A DNA stretch of 64,000 nucleotides from Pyronema omphalodes (GCA_024516155.1 JAJJXM010000027.1:676001-740000), one strand, 5' to 3'. Positions 1-13,080 are shown, numbered from the stretch's first letter. Made by a program: numbers and translations. Notes: generated by a model not told the origin, from the letters alone.

Positions 1-2682
1 TTGTCGAAGAATATGCCGAGACCTATACGCCGTCGTTAATCTAATTTCCTTGATGAATTTGATCTTGCTTTAGCAGGATTGGATTGGAATCGAAGAAACA
101 TAGAATAAAAAGGGGGTAGTTGCCTTTAATAGTTGTTAACTCTGCCCCACCGTACCTTTCGCCCATCCTCCTCCTACCGTCCGGTCCCTCAACAATCAAT
201 TGTCTCAGCTCACCTAGTAACATTTTCTTAGCCTACAATCAGTGAACTAGAGGAGTACCCATAATAACTTACAACGATGATTATTCTCCGACTTCCATTG
301 CTGTTCTTTACCATAGCGCCAGAGCACAAAAATGCTGCCAAGTATGATAGCCAGCAATACGGTGAACCAAGCACCATGGGGCAACTTGGTAAGCGCAGAG
401 GTCAAGTAGAGCCCATCAAAGGTGATAAAAGGAAGCCAGATGACGAGCACGAGAAGCCAATTCAGCCGCCATACGATGATGGCCACTAGTGAGACCATGC
501 ATGTAGTGATGAAGGTAACGAGGATAACGCAGACGCCGTAGGCGTGGCCGAGTTTCGTTGTCTATCATGCGCTGTTAGTGTATTGTTTATTGTGTTTTGT
601 CCCCCATATTCTGGATCAATTATTTCTATCCTCTGATTCCATTTTGTTTTCAGCTTGTTTTGATTACATTATTTTACTTCTCGTATTTTTATTTTACTCT
701 TCAGCCTTTTCCATCCTCGCTGTTGAATCCAGTTAAGACTTTCGCAGCCGGGGCCCATAGCCTTCAGGGGCTTACATTACTATAAACTGCCGTTACAATC
801 ACGGTTCCAATCATCATCAACCAATTCGCCATGGGGATGTAGACCTGTCCATGAAAAGTCTTGCTCGTATAGATCATCTTGATTTGCGGGAAGTAGCTAG
901 TATTCATAACCTGCGACAGCAACTGGAATGTAGACGTAATCATGGCTTGTGATGCCACAATACTGGCAAGCATCGAGAGAACGAGTGATGGGTAAAACAT
1001 GCCGGGCGGAACAGTCTTGAAGAATGGGTTGGAGTATGCTGACGGGTCGTCGGAGATATACGCAGCTTGGCCGATGTAAGCGAGGAGGAGGCAGGGGTAT
1101 ACGAAGATTAGCCAGGAGATTCGGACGGCACTAGGAAACCGTTAGAGATATCTGAGGGAAGCGAGTGATAGCCACGGATAGCAAGTAGAGTGCCTCGAGA
1201 ATGTTGTAAGAACAAAATGATGAAGGCAGCGTGTGGCAGAACTCCAGAAATGATATGAAATTGGGACATTGAAGTCCAATAAAGCAAACCATGAAGACAT
1301 CAAGCTGATAGCATTGAAACTCGTGCGTAGGGAATTCAGCGAAAATGCTTACCGAGCAGAGAATGCACCCAAATCAGCAAATAGAGCTTCTACTCCTGTA
1401 CGAGCATTAGCTGCCAAATCATCTACTAGGTGCACATACACCTGCCTGTAAATGCTAGTAATAAGCCACCGAGCTTTTTCCAGCCCTCAGAGCCGTTTCT
1501 GTAGAAGAAATTTCCCGCGAAATAGGGCGAGAAGGCCTTCAGGACAGTCCAGTCATGCGTTACGAGATTCTTGAAATGACGTCAGTATTGTTTCCAAGTT
1601 ACCAAGACACTCAATGGCTAGCATCCCGGATACCGCTTACATAAAGGCCAAAAGACAAGTTGAAGATCAACCAGATAATAACTACAGGTGCGAATGCACT
1701 TCCAAGCCTATGTATACCAAGGGGTTGTAGAACGAAAAGAACGACCAGGATAGCGCATGAGACGCCAACAATAGTGCTACGACTGATGTTTTCGTCGACG
1801 ACTTGGAGGCCTACCGACCATGAGACGGTATTACGCTTATAATATGATGGGGAACGCACCTTGAACGGCTCCAAGTACAGTCTGAGCAGGCGTGAGGATA
1901 CTATCTGCTAAGATAAGACTTACACCGAAAACCGCGAGGGCCTTTAGCACGGCATGAACGATGCGACTTTTCTCAAGGAAGCTTCTGATCGTGACATTAC
2001 TCTTCGATATGTCTCCAGTACGGTATCTTTCTATTTTGACCATCTTTGCCGTCTTCGGGTCTTGTTTCGTGATGTGGCACTGGAAGACACCTCAATCACT
2101 CCCGCTCAAATTGAATGAGGCTTGGTACATCTTACATATCTTGCGAGCAGGGCGTACATGGCGAAAGTACCTCCTTCGCCTTCATCGTTGGCGAAGAGAA
2201 CAATGCATACGTATTTTATGCTTACGATGAGGGTGAGGGACCAAATGATGATGGAGAGAGCACCAAGAAGGTCGGCGTGCAAGGGGTTCTCGGTGAAGGT
2301 AGAGGAGTACACGTAGAGAGGGCTGGTTCCGATATCGCCGTAGATGACACCCGTGGATTGGTAGGCAAGCCTGATTTAATTTCGTTAATTAGGTTAAAGA
2401 GGATGGTGTGCACAGGAATATACCAGAAGAGCATCCATCCTTTAAAGACCTATCGCTTGTCAGGACCTGTTCAGGAGCTCACTGAGAAGGATATTGTTCA
2501 AGGATTGGAAACCATACCTGTTTTTGCTTGAAGTCGCTCTCTCTCACATTTGGCACTTCATCAACGCCGAATAAAGAGTTGTCGATTTCTTCCTCGTTAG
2601 CTGCTATCATCTCGTCATGTGACTGGACGCTTCTCTTGCTCCGTTTCTTCCGCAAGCTAGTTGCGACAGGATCGTTGTCCAT
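1..2682 (-). CDS. HAK/KUP-type potassium transporter, C-terminus beyond window
   Basis: High-affinity K+ uptake permease of the plasma membrane (KUP/HAK/KT family), partial because the 3' end lies left of base 1. Translation from ATG at 2682 gives a charged N-terminus, then family blocks across many exons: [17 protein letters not shown] (about 2310-2370), [87 protein letters not shown] and [12 protein letters not shown]. The last exon seen ends in GLGIFFDK. Checked exons include 2518-2682 and 2424-2449; splicing restores the frame at every junction examined. Two introns (about 20-135 and 1399-1448) appear to use GC donors. About ten hydrophobic segments fit the family. No internal stop was found in the spliced frame, so the gene looks functional. 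It is divergent from the P-type ATPase at 4467. Confidence 0.87.
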
Positions 2683-4466
2683 GGGGATATTAAAAAGATG
2701 CGTGTCAGGTTCTAATTTTGTTGCAAATCAAACCGATGGCGGGAAAAATATTAAAGACGGGATGCAAAAAGAGGCGAGTTTAGATAGCAAAGGACAAGGA
2801 GCTGATGTGAGATTCAGGGTCTCTAGATGGATAAATATGTAGAGATGGAGATTCATATCCAAAAAACCGTGTTTGCATCTACATAATAAGCATATATTAA
2901 ACGTAGCGATAGAACAGCATCCCACATTCCGGGATACGAACTGACAAGCGAGACTGCGATAACGGATGCTTACGTGTCGGAATAAAGTTATTCCTTGCGT
3001 GAACTGCTTTGCACCTCTCGCAACTCTCGCAACTCTCCGAGATATGGTTTGGAGCGAGTGCAACGTTGCAACAGCCAATGAGCGGCAATACAGATTACAA
3101 TAGGATTTCAAAAATCCCGCAACGCAACGCTATCAGTTGGTACAGCCCCTGTGATGCATCGGTAGCTCACCAATAGCCGGCAGTGCTACAGGCGTCATGA
3201 TAACCCTCTGGTTCATCCAGTTTAGGAGGGATGGATACACATGATTATTGAGGCAAACGCCTTGTAATCAGATATCCTTTCTCTGATTTCTAATTCAATT
3301 CCCCTATCCTTCGCAATTGAACTCGCCGACTGAGTACTCTGATAGCCTCATCAGGCATTTCGCCACAGTATGCGGTTACTGAACACCCAACCTCACACTT
3401 TATATCTCTCGGGTCTTCAATTTGAAGGCAATATGCCACGGTTAGTATCACGTGCAACCGCGCAATTACCCAAATGGGCGCTTCGCGCGCCGAATGGTAT
3501 CAAACACTGGTTCCTGGAGCTACATCATATGGGGTTGATACGCGCGGCCTGTTGTCAACCCCATTCGGCTAGCTGACTTGGCCTCAGCACATGCATATTT
3601 CTAACGCGCCCCATACAATTCGTGCATAGCCGTAGGATAACCATAACTTGAAAGGTTCCCCCAGAAAAAGTAAAGGGTTAATAGCCCTATTATAGCCAAT
3701 TGTAACCATAAATAATCACAAAATGTTTAGTGGTTCATGAAAGACAACTATCTTAACATTGCAACATTCGTGGGGGCGGGAGTGTGTTGGGCGCCGTGAT
3801 ACAGCAGAGCGTCGGAGTTTCCCTAGCACCCGCACGTGAGAAAGCTCTCGCTCCAAGCACCAATTGTCGCCGTCTTCCTTGTGTCCCCTTCCATTTCTTC
3901 CTCTTCGTGCTGGCTCCAAACACCAGGTGCAGGCGAGTGTCGCCAGTTACGCAAAAATCTCTCATGCTGCAGAACTTCTCAGAAGCTGACATTGTCTCAA
4001 CACACGTCGGTGTAGCTGCTGGCCCCTGATATCACTTACCACATCAATTGCATAACGAGTTCAGCGAAACCTTCCCATATCGTCATGGAGTGGTGGTTCT
4101 CTGTATTTTTGCATGCTCCAGAAGGATCGCCTTTCCTGTAGGCTGCTAGCAATGAAGCTTCTGCTTCTCTCACATACTCCCACCCCTTTCAAATTTCCTC
4201 CAATCCCAAAATTCTCGCAGGATGTTGCGGGTGGTTGTTGTGGCAAAGTCGTGTTAGAAATCCTTATGGCTACTAGAAATTTGAAGATTCTATAGCATTG
4301 AGGGATCTTCGTATATAATCACGTCCTGTCTGCCTAAAGGTTTCCTCTCACTCATACTTTGAACTTCTCTTGAGTCCTTTCGTTCCTATTCTTCTTATTA
4401 TTTTCAGGGCATTATTATTTGTTTTGACATTCATCCCTGCGCCTCTGCGCACGTCGTCTCCACTTC
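2683..4466. promoter_or_regulatory. Divergent intergenic region between the K+ transporter and the P-type ATPase
   Basis: This 1.8-kb stretch separates two divergently transcribed transporter genes and must hold both promoters. No convincing gene is seen; open frames here are short, unrelated and of random-looking composition. CT-rich stretches at about 4320-4440 precede the ATPase start, as is common for fungal promoters. No specific transcription-factor site can be named with confidence. Confidence 0.5.
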
Positions 4467-7400
4467 ATGGAGTCAGGCACTTTCAAACAAGACGATGCAG
4501 TTCACCTTGAGTTTGAAACACAAGGTACAGAACGAGATGGCAGAATCCGCTACGCCGATGACGCAGAAATGCAACCTCGCCGTGGAAGGCCTACACTTGA
4601 ACGACGTTCTTCGAATTCCTCCATGTCAATAAGATCGATATCTAGACATCGTTCCATTGATCCTGGTGTCGTATTGCCAATTCAATATCGTACACTGTAA
4701 GTGTGCTTTCTTGCGTGGGTTTAATAAACAATATGTTATGGAGACTAATTCTCGTACCAGCTCAATCAACATCGAAGAAGAAAAACGGAAGCCTCCTAAA
4801 GAAGATCTAAAATCCGGCGACGATGACAGCAAAGTTGGTACGAAACCGAACATACCTTTCATATGTTATGACTTCAAAAATCCCACTAGTCTGCTAACAT
4901 CTCCTCCACCAGAATTCGCGGATCTTGACTGGCACAAAATCACCGTAGACGAAGTGTACAGCCGACTATCCTCTTCACCACTACAAGGCCTATCCCAAGC
5001 ACAGCACATCCGCAAGCTAAAGGAATTCGGCCGTAACCTACCATCTCCTCCACCCTCTCGCTGGTTCCGTAAGACACTTGGATATCTTTTCGGTGGTTTC
5101 GGAGGAATTCTTCTCGTTGCTGCAATTTTGGTCTATATCGCTTGGAAACCGCTTGGACAACCTCCTGCATCTTCTAATCTTGCCCTTGCTATTGTTTTGA
5201 CTATTGTGTTCTTTGCTCAGGCGCTTTTTTCTATGCTTCAAGGTTGGTTTTATATCCTCCCAAGTCTTGATCATCCAATTATTCCGAGTATTCCAAGCTG
5301 ACATATACTGTCCCAAATAGACTGGTCCAGCTCCCGCGTCATGTCTTCAATCAAAACCATGCTCCCCGAAGAAACCTTCGCCATCCGTGACGGCACACTG
5401 CAACAAGTCAGCGGTTCCGAGATTGTTCCCGGCGATATCCTCTGTATCAAAATGGGAGATAAAATGCCTGCGGATATTCGTTTTGTGGAGGTTTCTTCCG
5501 ATGCGAAATTTGATCGCTCGGTTCTTACAGGTTCGTGAAATCTATCATACTTTGTTATGTGCTGTAAAATGTGCAATGGATTATGTTTTTTGTTTTCATT
5601 GGAGGGAATTTACTAATGATAAAACAGGAGAGGTAGCACCACTCCGAGCAACAGTCGACTCCACAGACGACAACTACCTCGAAACCTGCTGTATCGGAAT
5701 GGCCGGAACCCACTGTGTCTCTGGTTCCGTGAAGGGTGTTGTTATCGCTACTGGTGATCGTAGTGTTTTTGGCCGTGTATGTATCCTTCCGTATCTTCCT
5801 TCCTTATCCTCCTATCCATCACCGCCCCAGCCCCAGCCGCATAATCCCGAATCCGTACTCCAGATGCAATAATTCACAATCTATCAATCGTATCAATGGC
5901 GTCAGCGCCATGGTCCGTTTAATCTCTAATCTCTTACCTCTAATAGCTGGTCACTGGTTACTGATTATGATATACAGATAGCCAAACTATCCGCAAAACC
6001 CAAAGAAGGCAGAACCCCGCTACAAAAAGAAATCCTGGTGTTCGTTAGCATGATTATGAGTGCTATGGGGGTTTGTATTATGATTATTTTGATTACCTGG
6101 TATATTTTTCATTTCCCGTTGGTTCTCTTCAGTTCCGTGTTTAGTTGTCACATTAGACATAAACATAGATACATTATTGCTTGGATACATGCTAACTCTA
6201 ATATCATCGACAGGGGAGTTTGGTTACGGAAAGACCACCCGGATTGGATTTCAGTTCCGATGCTGATAGTGTCCTGTGTGAGTGCTGCTGTCGCATTCGT
6301 TCCTGAGGGCCTTCCGATTGCTGTTACGGCTAGGTAATCCACCCATAAACAACCAAGGATCAAGCTATAGAAATGGCTTGTGTTTTAAATAAAAAGTGAG
6401 TGAGGGAGCGCTAATATGGTGTTATAGTTTGACTATCGTTGCAAAAATCATGAAACAGAATAAGATCCTGTGTAAATCCTTACAAACGGTGGAAACACTG
6501 GGTGCTGTGAATGTACTCTGCTTTGACAAAACCGGAACTTTAACAAAGGTAATTCTAAGCCCAATCACAATCAGGATATCTCTTTGGTTAAGTTTGTTTA
6601 TAATAAATATTTGCTAACCTTCAGTCTTCTCATTCAACAGAACCAAATGACCGTAACCGACTGCATGGCCTCTCATGAAACCTTCACCGCCAGTGACGCC
6701 GTCGGTATAACCCAAGGCACTCACAGCCTCCCCAGCAGTCTTAACCACAATCGGCAAATCAGCGCAGAATCCATTCTGTCACTCGCGTTAATCGGAGGTC
6801 TCTGTAACGCTGGAGAATTCGATCCCACGAAACTACATCTTCCGCTAGACCAACGCAAGATAAATGGTGACGCTACAGATTCCGCAGTTCTGAGATTTGT
6901 CGAGAGTATTGCCTCTGTTTCTGCAATGCGTCTGGAATGGCAGAATGTTTTTAGGCTGGCGTTCAATAGTAAGAATAAGTTTATGATCCAGATTGTTCGG
7001 CGGGTTGGGAAGGAGGATGAAAAGGATGAAAAGAATCAAGAGAAGGATGATATGCTATTGACGATTAAGGGGGCGCCGGATATTCTTATTACTCGCTGCA
7101 CGCACTTTATGGATCACGACGGAAGTACCAAGGAGCTATCACCTGAGAAACTCCAACTGGTCGAGGAAACGAAAGATAAATGGTCCGCGCAAGGAAAGCG
7201 AGTGATCCTGATGGCACGGAAGAAGTTCCGAACGCCGCACTCTCCACAATCCCGAGAATTCGAAGAAGAAGTAATGCAAGAATCCAGCAGCGGTTTAGAA
7301 TTAATCGGACTTGTTGGCATTATCGATCCACTCCGAGATGAAGTTTCCGAGGTTATTAAGACCTTACGTGGTGCTGGAATTAAGGTTCATATGGTGACTG

Positions 7401-8602
7401 GGGACTTCAAACTTACGGCTCAGGCTATTGCTATCGATGCTGGAATTATCACCCGCCAACCACAGTTTATCGATGATTGGAAAGCACTTTCTGTTTATCA
7501 TTCCCCTGCCGATGAGGAGGGTTCGGATGCTGCCCCGAGGTCTCTGGTTATTTCTGGTTCGGAACTTATTGGCCTTGATGAGGAACAATGGGATCGATTA
7601 TGTTCTTACGACGAGATTGTCTTTGCCCGAACCACGCCAGAGCAGAAGTTACGTATCGTCAAAGAACTGCAACAACGCGACGAAATCGTCGGTATGACAG
7701 GCGACGGAGTCAACGACGCCCCATCTCTCAAAGCCGCCGACGTTGGAATCTCCCTCGGATCCGGATCCGACATCGCCATCGAAGCCGCGGACATGGTACT
7801 TCTCGAATCCTTCTCCGCTATCGTAGAAGCCGTTAAATACGGGCGGGTAGTTTTCGACAACCTCAAAAAAACCATCTTCTACCTATTACCCGCTGGATCA
7901 TTTTCCGAATTCTGGCCAGTGATGACAAACGTGTTACTAGGACTCCCGCAGATTCTAAGTTCCTTTCTCATGATCTTTATCTGCTGCTTTACAGACTGTG
8001 CCGCGGCTACCGCTATCGCTTATGAACAACCCGAAGCTGATGTCCTTCTTCGCCCTCCCAGAGATATCAAGCGTGATCGCTTGGTGGACTGGAAACTTAT
8101 CCTTCACGCCTATGGATTCGTCGGTGTTTTGCAATCCGTCTCTAGTTTCTCGATGGCGTATTGGCACGCGCAACGCAGGGGTTTACCCTTCAGTGCGTTA
8201 TGGTTAGGATTCGGGAACGTGCCATCGGATCTTTCTGTTGCGCAGTACACGGAGATATTAAACGAAGCATCCTCTGTGTATTTCATTACCCTGGTTGTGA
8301 TGCAGTGGTTTAACTTGATGTCGGTGCGTACAAGACGTCTATCGATTTTTCAGCATCCGCCATTGTTTAATAAGGGGACGAGTAATATCTACCTCTTCCC
8401 CGCAATTCTTGTCGCGCTGGTGTTTGCGGTTTTCTTTTTGTATTTGCCGAAGATTCAACAGACCCTGGGAACTACGCCGGTGCCGGTGGAGAATTGGTTT
8501 TTGCCTATGGCGTTTGGAATGGGGATTTTGTTGCTGGATGAAGGAAGGAAGTGGTTGATTAGGAAGTGGCCGAAGGGATTTGTGGCGTGGATTGCTTGGT
8601 AG
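4467..8602 (+). CDS. P-type ATPase, alkali cation (Na+/K+, type IIC or ACU-like), eight exons
   Basis: Cation-pumping ATPase, predicted 1131 residues. Exons: 4467-4696, 4761-5242, 5321-5530, 5628-5776, 5978-6099, 6214-6333, 6428-6548, 6641-8602; all phases agree. Order: disordered N-terminus, cation-ATPase N domain (LSQAQHIRKLKEFGRN), first membrane pair, actuator domain with a TGE loop joined by splicing at 5530/5628, VPEGLP in TM4, phosphorylation site DKTGTLT (about 6527-6547), nucleotide-binding part with KGAPD, MVTGD and MTGDGVNDAP hinge motifs, and C-terminal membrane segments ending at a tryptophan-rich tail. VPEGLP together with actuator sequence MSSIKTMLPEE resembles fungal Na,K-ATPase-like or ACU pumps rather than ENA Na+ exporters or PMA H+ pumps. 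The ion (K+, Na+ or both) cannot be settled from sequence. Length and motifs look complete. Confidence 0.88.
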
Positions 8603-9826
8603 GTGCAGGGGTGAGGTTTAGGGGGAAAAAAATAAATGCTGGGTATCTGCGATGGTGATGACGATGGAGAGAATGATGATGGAAAGGGAAAAATAAACAC
8701 AAAAGCTGTATGATGAAAATTTATTTCTTTGTATGTATGTTTATCAATAATATGAACCCACAGATTCTTAGCGATACCAATTTTTGAGATATGCAGCTAG
8801 CCAGAAGCCTGGAAGTGGAGTATCAGGAATACTCCTTCGGGATATCGTGTTGTTTCTGTATTCTGTATTCAAGAGTTCTCCATAAAATATACACGATTAG
8901 TAACATGTATATTATTCTGGCTATCTCCTCTCTACAGTCTTATGAGTGGACTGACTGGACTGACTGGACTGACTGGACTGGATCATTGTTCAGTCTCGCT
9001 ACTCTGATGCATTCTGTATCTACAACATTTTTTCGGTAACAGAAATCTGAGAGGCATAGATGTTACATGATTACTTTAATTTCTATCCTCGTAACTCACA
9101 AAAAGTGCAATGGAAATCATCGTATCCCCACCTTTATCATACATACAGTGTCGCGCTGGGCATTGTCCATAGTTGATCGCGATAAGCCTGTTCATGGTGA
9201 CATTCTTTCCTGCGATTAGATTTGCCGTTCCTAGCACCGCATTCAGCCTTAACTACTTGAACTGTTCCAATCCACCGCAGGCCTTAAAAACAAGTTGAAG
9301 GAAGAAAATGTTGCTGATTGCTTATCGAGGGACACTTCGAGATTTCATGTGTATATTGATGAGCTCCTCACGGTCCAGTCCTCGCTTACGCTCCGAGACC
9401 AGTCGACATGAAGCCGTGTACCCCGAGTCGCCTTTCTACGCATATGACAGTCTATCCAAGCCCTCCATTTACCGTCTACGTCTACATATTAGATATCTGT
9501 TTTCGCGATGAACGGTTTCTCCCACCGTTGGTCTATCCCATGTTACCTTCCAGATCGCGAGGAGCATGCAAGAAAGATCAGATCTTTTATACCTGTGGAA
9601 AGTGTAAAATTTCAGCTGAGTTAGGCAGGCACGTCAGCAGCTTCCAGAAAAGCTGGGTTTCTACATACATCACCATCGTTACAACCACCAACCCGCCATT
9701 TTCAATCATCACCATTACTACCATCCCAATCCCCATCACAAACCCTTCCAATAAGTCTCAACCACACAGCACGAGCGACGACGCCCAAGTAATGTAGCTG
9801 TTACAATAACAAAAGTCAAAAATAAC
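8603..9826. other. Intergenic; short GACTG-type tandem repeat
   Basis: No gene is supported. The only structured feature is a simple repeat at about 8944-8982 built of ACTGACTGG-type units. Open frames at 9308-9800 show no family features and low-complexity C/T composition. Confidence 0.4.
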
Positions 9827-10200
9827 GGAAATTATGCCATATGCTCCCTACCACAGAACATAATATCCAAGATACCCTCGTTGTTTATTTTTATTCAATA
9901 TGCCCCCGCTTAGGTCCATGCTGCCGCATGTGCCGCGACAAAGTTCCTCCAAGGCGTAAGTTTTTCCACCGTGATTTTCTTCAGTTCTAAACCGCCCTTC
10001 AAGCTCCTTACCTTTCAGGCTTATTTTCAACCGCAACAATGGAGTGCATCAATGAGCATGCCAGTAACGTCAGTTCGGCGGAGACTGTCCACATCATGTG
10101 CCCCCCCAGATTCCCTTGTCCTCGCACAAGAATCTTCAAAGGGGCCATTCACAACTGGGCGGTAAAGGACCTCGAGTCTGGATTTCAACTTTGAAGAAAG
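9827..10200 (+). repeat. Dispersed repeat, copy 1
   Basis: About 370 bp that reappears in reverse orientation at 15715-16085. Shared blocks include GTGATTTTCTTCAGTT, TATTTTCAACCGCAACAATG, GAGACTGTC.ACATCATGTG and AAGAATCTTCAAAGGGGC. The copies differ by many substitutions and small indels, so they are old. A frame starting at ATG 10039 (MECINEHASN...) is open to a stop near 10192 in this copy. The other copy has a stop and an indel in the same frame, so a decayed coding piece of an unknown mobile element or gene family is possible. Confidence 0.6.
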
Positions 10201-10707
10201 AAAAAAGAAAACGCTTGGGGAACACTGGAATACGCTATATGCATACAGAGATTTCTTATAGAAATGCTGTTCCAAATCCCGAAATAGTCGATAATGCTGT
10301 ATACCAGGCTACATGCATGCGCGGTGCAGAAAAGAAAATGGGGCAGGGAGGAGAAGAGGTGGCCAAGGTTACCGGTAGGGGTCATAGAGACAGGGTTACC
10401 TACATAGGTAAGAGGGTGGATTTCAGAAAGCCTAGCCGGAGCTCCGGGCCATATGTACACCCTCCACTAGGCTATCAGCAGAACATCTCTATCCATTCAT
10501 GGATATACAAAACTCCACCTTTCCTCCACAATTGGTATCTGACCGCCGTGTCGAATTATTGACGTTAAGCCACCAGCAACGGTAATTGCACATCTCTTTT
10601 CGTCCATGATAGACTGCTAAATAGTTTGCAATCCCTCTTTACGATTTGAAACTGCGATACTAACAATCCTTACAGACAGCTCGAGACTTTGCAAAACTTA
10701 CGGAGGT
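10201..10707. other. Intergenic with possible intron-like segment
   Basis: No protein-coding gene is recognised. Bases about 10581-10677 resemble an intron: donor GTAATT, branch-like ACTAACA and acceptor CCTTACAG. They are followed by a 30-base exon-like piece and a further GTAACC donor-like site next to the tandem repeat at 10708. This could belong to a spliced non-coding transcript hosting that repeat, but the evidence is weak. Confidence 0.25.
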
Positions 10708-10923
10708 AACCACACCCAAATTTTACTCTACTATTAGAGCAATGTCAAAACGTCTCTGTATGGTGCTTGGGAAGATCTGCCACTGAACATGATGGGTTAC
10801 TGCTCTAACGATGCCGATATGGAGGCAGATGGTGGGAAAGTTAGCAAAGAGTTTCCCTGATTCGACGGTGGCAGTCAACCTGGGCCCATAATACGATACG
10901 ACTTTGGTACTTCGCTTGAGTAG
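10708..10923 (+). ncRNA. Candidate structured RNA, tandem copy 1
   Basis: First of three related units. It is nearly identical to 10982-11195 over more than 200 bases. It contains the block CATGATGGGTTACTGCTC at 10788, an inner hairpin TGCC-gatatgga-GGCA, a second hairpin GGGAAA...TTTCCC, and an outer pairing TGCCACTG...CGGTGGCA enclosing both. No reading frame is shared by all copies. ATGATGG and CTGA blocks resemble C/D-box motifs but a full snoRNA cannot be shown. The strand is a guess. Confidence 0.35.
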
Positions 10924-10981
10924 ATAGTTGCATTGAGGAATGGTATCCCTCTCGATAATCATTAATTCATGTTTAGGAGAC

Positions 10982-11195
10982 AACCACACTCAAATTTTAC
11001 TCTACTACTAGAGCAATGTCAAAACGTCTCTATATGGTGCCTGGGAATCTGCCACCGAACATGATGGGTTACTGCTCTGACGATGCCGATATGGAGGCAG
11101 ATGGTGGGAAAGTTAGCAAAGAGTTTCCCTGATTCGACGGTGGCAGTCAACCTGGGCCCATACTACGATACGACTTTGGTACTTCGCTTAAGTAG
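10982..11195 (+). ncRNA. Candidate structured RNA, tandem copy 2
   Basis: Second unit, 274 bases downstream of the first. The outer stem is perfect here (TGCCACCG at about 11050 with CGGTGGCA at about 11139). Differences from copy 1 are a few substitutions and one indel, mostly outside the two inner hairpins. The high identity may reflect recent duplication as much as constraint. Confidence 0.35.
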
Positions 11196-11380
11196 CTAGC
11201 AATATTGAGAAGTGTTACCCCCTTTCGAGTCTCGATGGTTATTCATGTTGAGGATCATGATTCAAGGTTGACATTCCTTCCCGTATTGTTTACAACTAAA
11301 ACTAACTAGATTGCGAGACCATTGATGCTAGTCACTCCACCGCCCCGACAATCTCGAAACGTGTATCCATGGGATGTGGG

Positions 11381-11492
11381 AATGCCGACCATCAACCATG
11401 ATGGGTTACTGCTCTGACGATGCCACTATAGCGGCATTGTTTGTGGAATTTAGCAAAGGGCCTCATTGATTGGGAGGTGCTGTTGAAAGCCA
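11381..11492 (+). ncRNA. Candidate structured RNA, diverged tandem copy 3
   Basis: Third, much more diverged unit. Only the core is kept: CATGATGGGTTACTGCTCTG at 11398, the hairpin TGCC-actatagc-GGCA with conserved stem but changed loop, and TTTAGCAAAG. Retention of the stem with loop change, while flanks have drifted, is what a structured RNA would give. Covariation from three copies is too thin to prove it. Confidence 0.35.
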
Positions 11493-12741
11493 TTCTGCTT
11501 GAGGTATTAGGCTACAATACACCCATAAGGGGTATCTCCACTGTCGTTGACTGGTCGGGAACTTGGGAGAAGTTAGTCCGGTCAAAGCCCGAATAGCATT
11601 ATTTGCTTCTTATAAAAAGCTTCCGGTCCTTTGCAAAATAGAACTGATCATCCTACTTTGATAAGAAGCTGTGCGCCTTTTTGCATTCGGTTGGCTAGTG
11701 TAACGTGTGTTGTGATGATAACTTCGTAATACTATTAACGAGTTGAATAGTGGCAAGCATTAGATATGAGTGTATTTATCAAGTCAATACGACTGAAATC
11801 CACTCAAATGTGAGGAATACGTGAAAAAGTATTATTTTTTCATACTTCCTCTGTATCATCTACGAGTGATTGTGTATGAAACTCACCAGGGCCTCAAGAC
11901 CATGCTCAGGTCGAGCAACCAATATCAAATATACACCCTGCCACGCTACAGTATACAACCCTTTGGCTCTTTTGCTAGGCATTTCTACGTTCAGCCATTA
12001 TCTACTCTACCCGCAACTACACACCACCCTATCGCTATCCCAAACATATGTTTAATTTTTCTGCATGGATCTTCCCGCCTCTCGTTTCCTGTTATTCCCC
12101 ATATATTCTGCCCAGTTATATCCTCTCTCCATTTAGATTGATATCTCATCTTTTTCCATTCGGGCGGAGAGGGGCATAATCCAATCTCGCTCAGTTTTGC
12201 AGTTCTTAGTTTTTTTGGTGATAGTGGAACCTGAAATTTAAGGGAAGCTGGGCAAGTTCAGGATGAGGGATGTTGAAGAAAATCGATAAGTTGTATATTT
12301 CACGAATTTAGTTTCATAAAGAAAGAGCAGACCAATGGAGCTGAAAGGTCGATGTCCTGGAGGTTTACACGGTAGATTTCGACAATATCCATTTTGGGTG
12401 TATCTAACGACGATTGGTAAACTCAAACCGGGAGTTCCAGTTGTATAGAAGTGTAGAAGGCTAGCTTCAGCGGATCCTTGAGTGGTAGATTTTTACTGTG
12501 GTCTGGGTCTGGTGTTGCAGTATTCTCTGATCTACTTTCTCTGATTAAACCCTGTCTGGTACATCAATAATCACGCCATCAAGCAGGAATCTCCCCTTAT
12601 ATTCATCATCAAAGAGTAGTCATTTACGTTCTAGAATCTCTTCTCGGCTCTACGAAATAATTCTGCTCCGTGATTCAATTATCTTAGGAGGCTCTAAATA
12701 CCAACCCCTGACCCCGGTACTTATGATCCTCCCGTATCAAC
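11493..12741. other. Intergenic, no gene seen
   Basis: Composition is ordinary and no open frame has domain features. The segment ends at the left target-site duplication of the minus-strand LINE. Confidence 0.4.
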
Positions 12742-13080
12742 TCAGGACTTGGCAGATTTGATTTGATTTGATTTGATTTGATTTTCTTGAACGTTCCCAA
12801 CCTTAAGGTTATGACGTATGCTACAGTCTATTTACATTTCGAGGCTCCAGCTGTTACCTTGGAGTCTCGCTGGGATCCGCCCCAGAGCGTACTTCATTTC
12901 TTGGGCCTGTTGCCACCTCTCTTCCTTCTGCTGGTTTTCATTCTCGTCGTTACATTTTGGAGCCCTGTTTCCTCTTTTCCCTCCCGGCACTCTCACTCTA
13001 CCCTCTCACTTCGTTGTTCGTACCCTCTCTTTGCTCTCTTCTGCTCTCCTCTGCCTTCCTATGCTCTCCTTAACTCTCCT

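Noticed and set aside
3455..3575. GCCGAATGG...CCATTCGGC inverted repeat as a MITE
   Set aside because: Arms are only nine bases, further pairing is patchy and no target duplication is visible.
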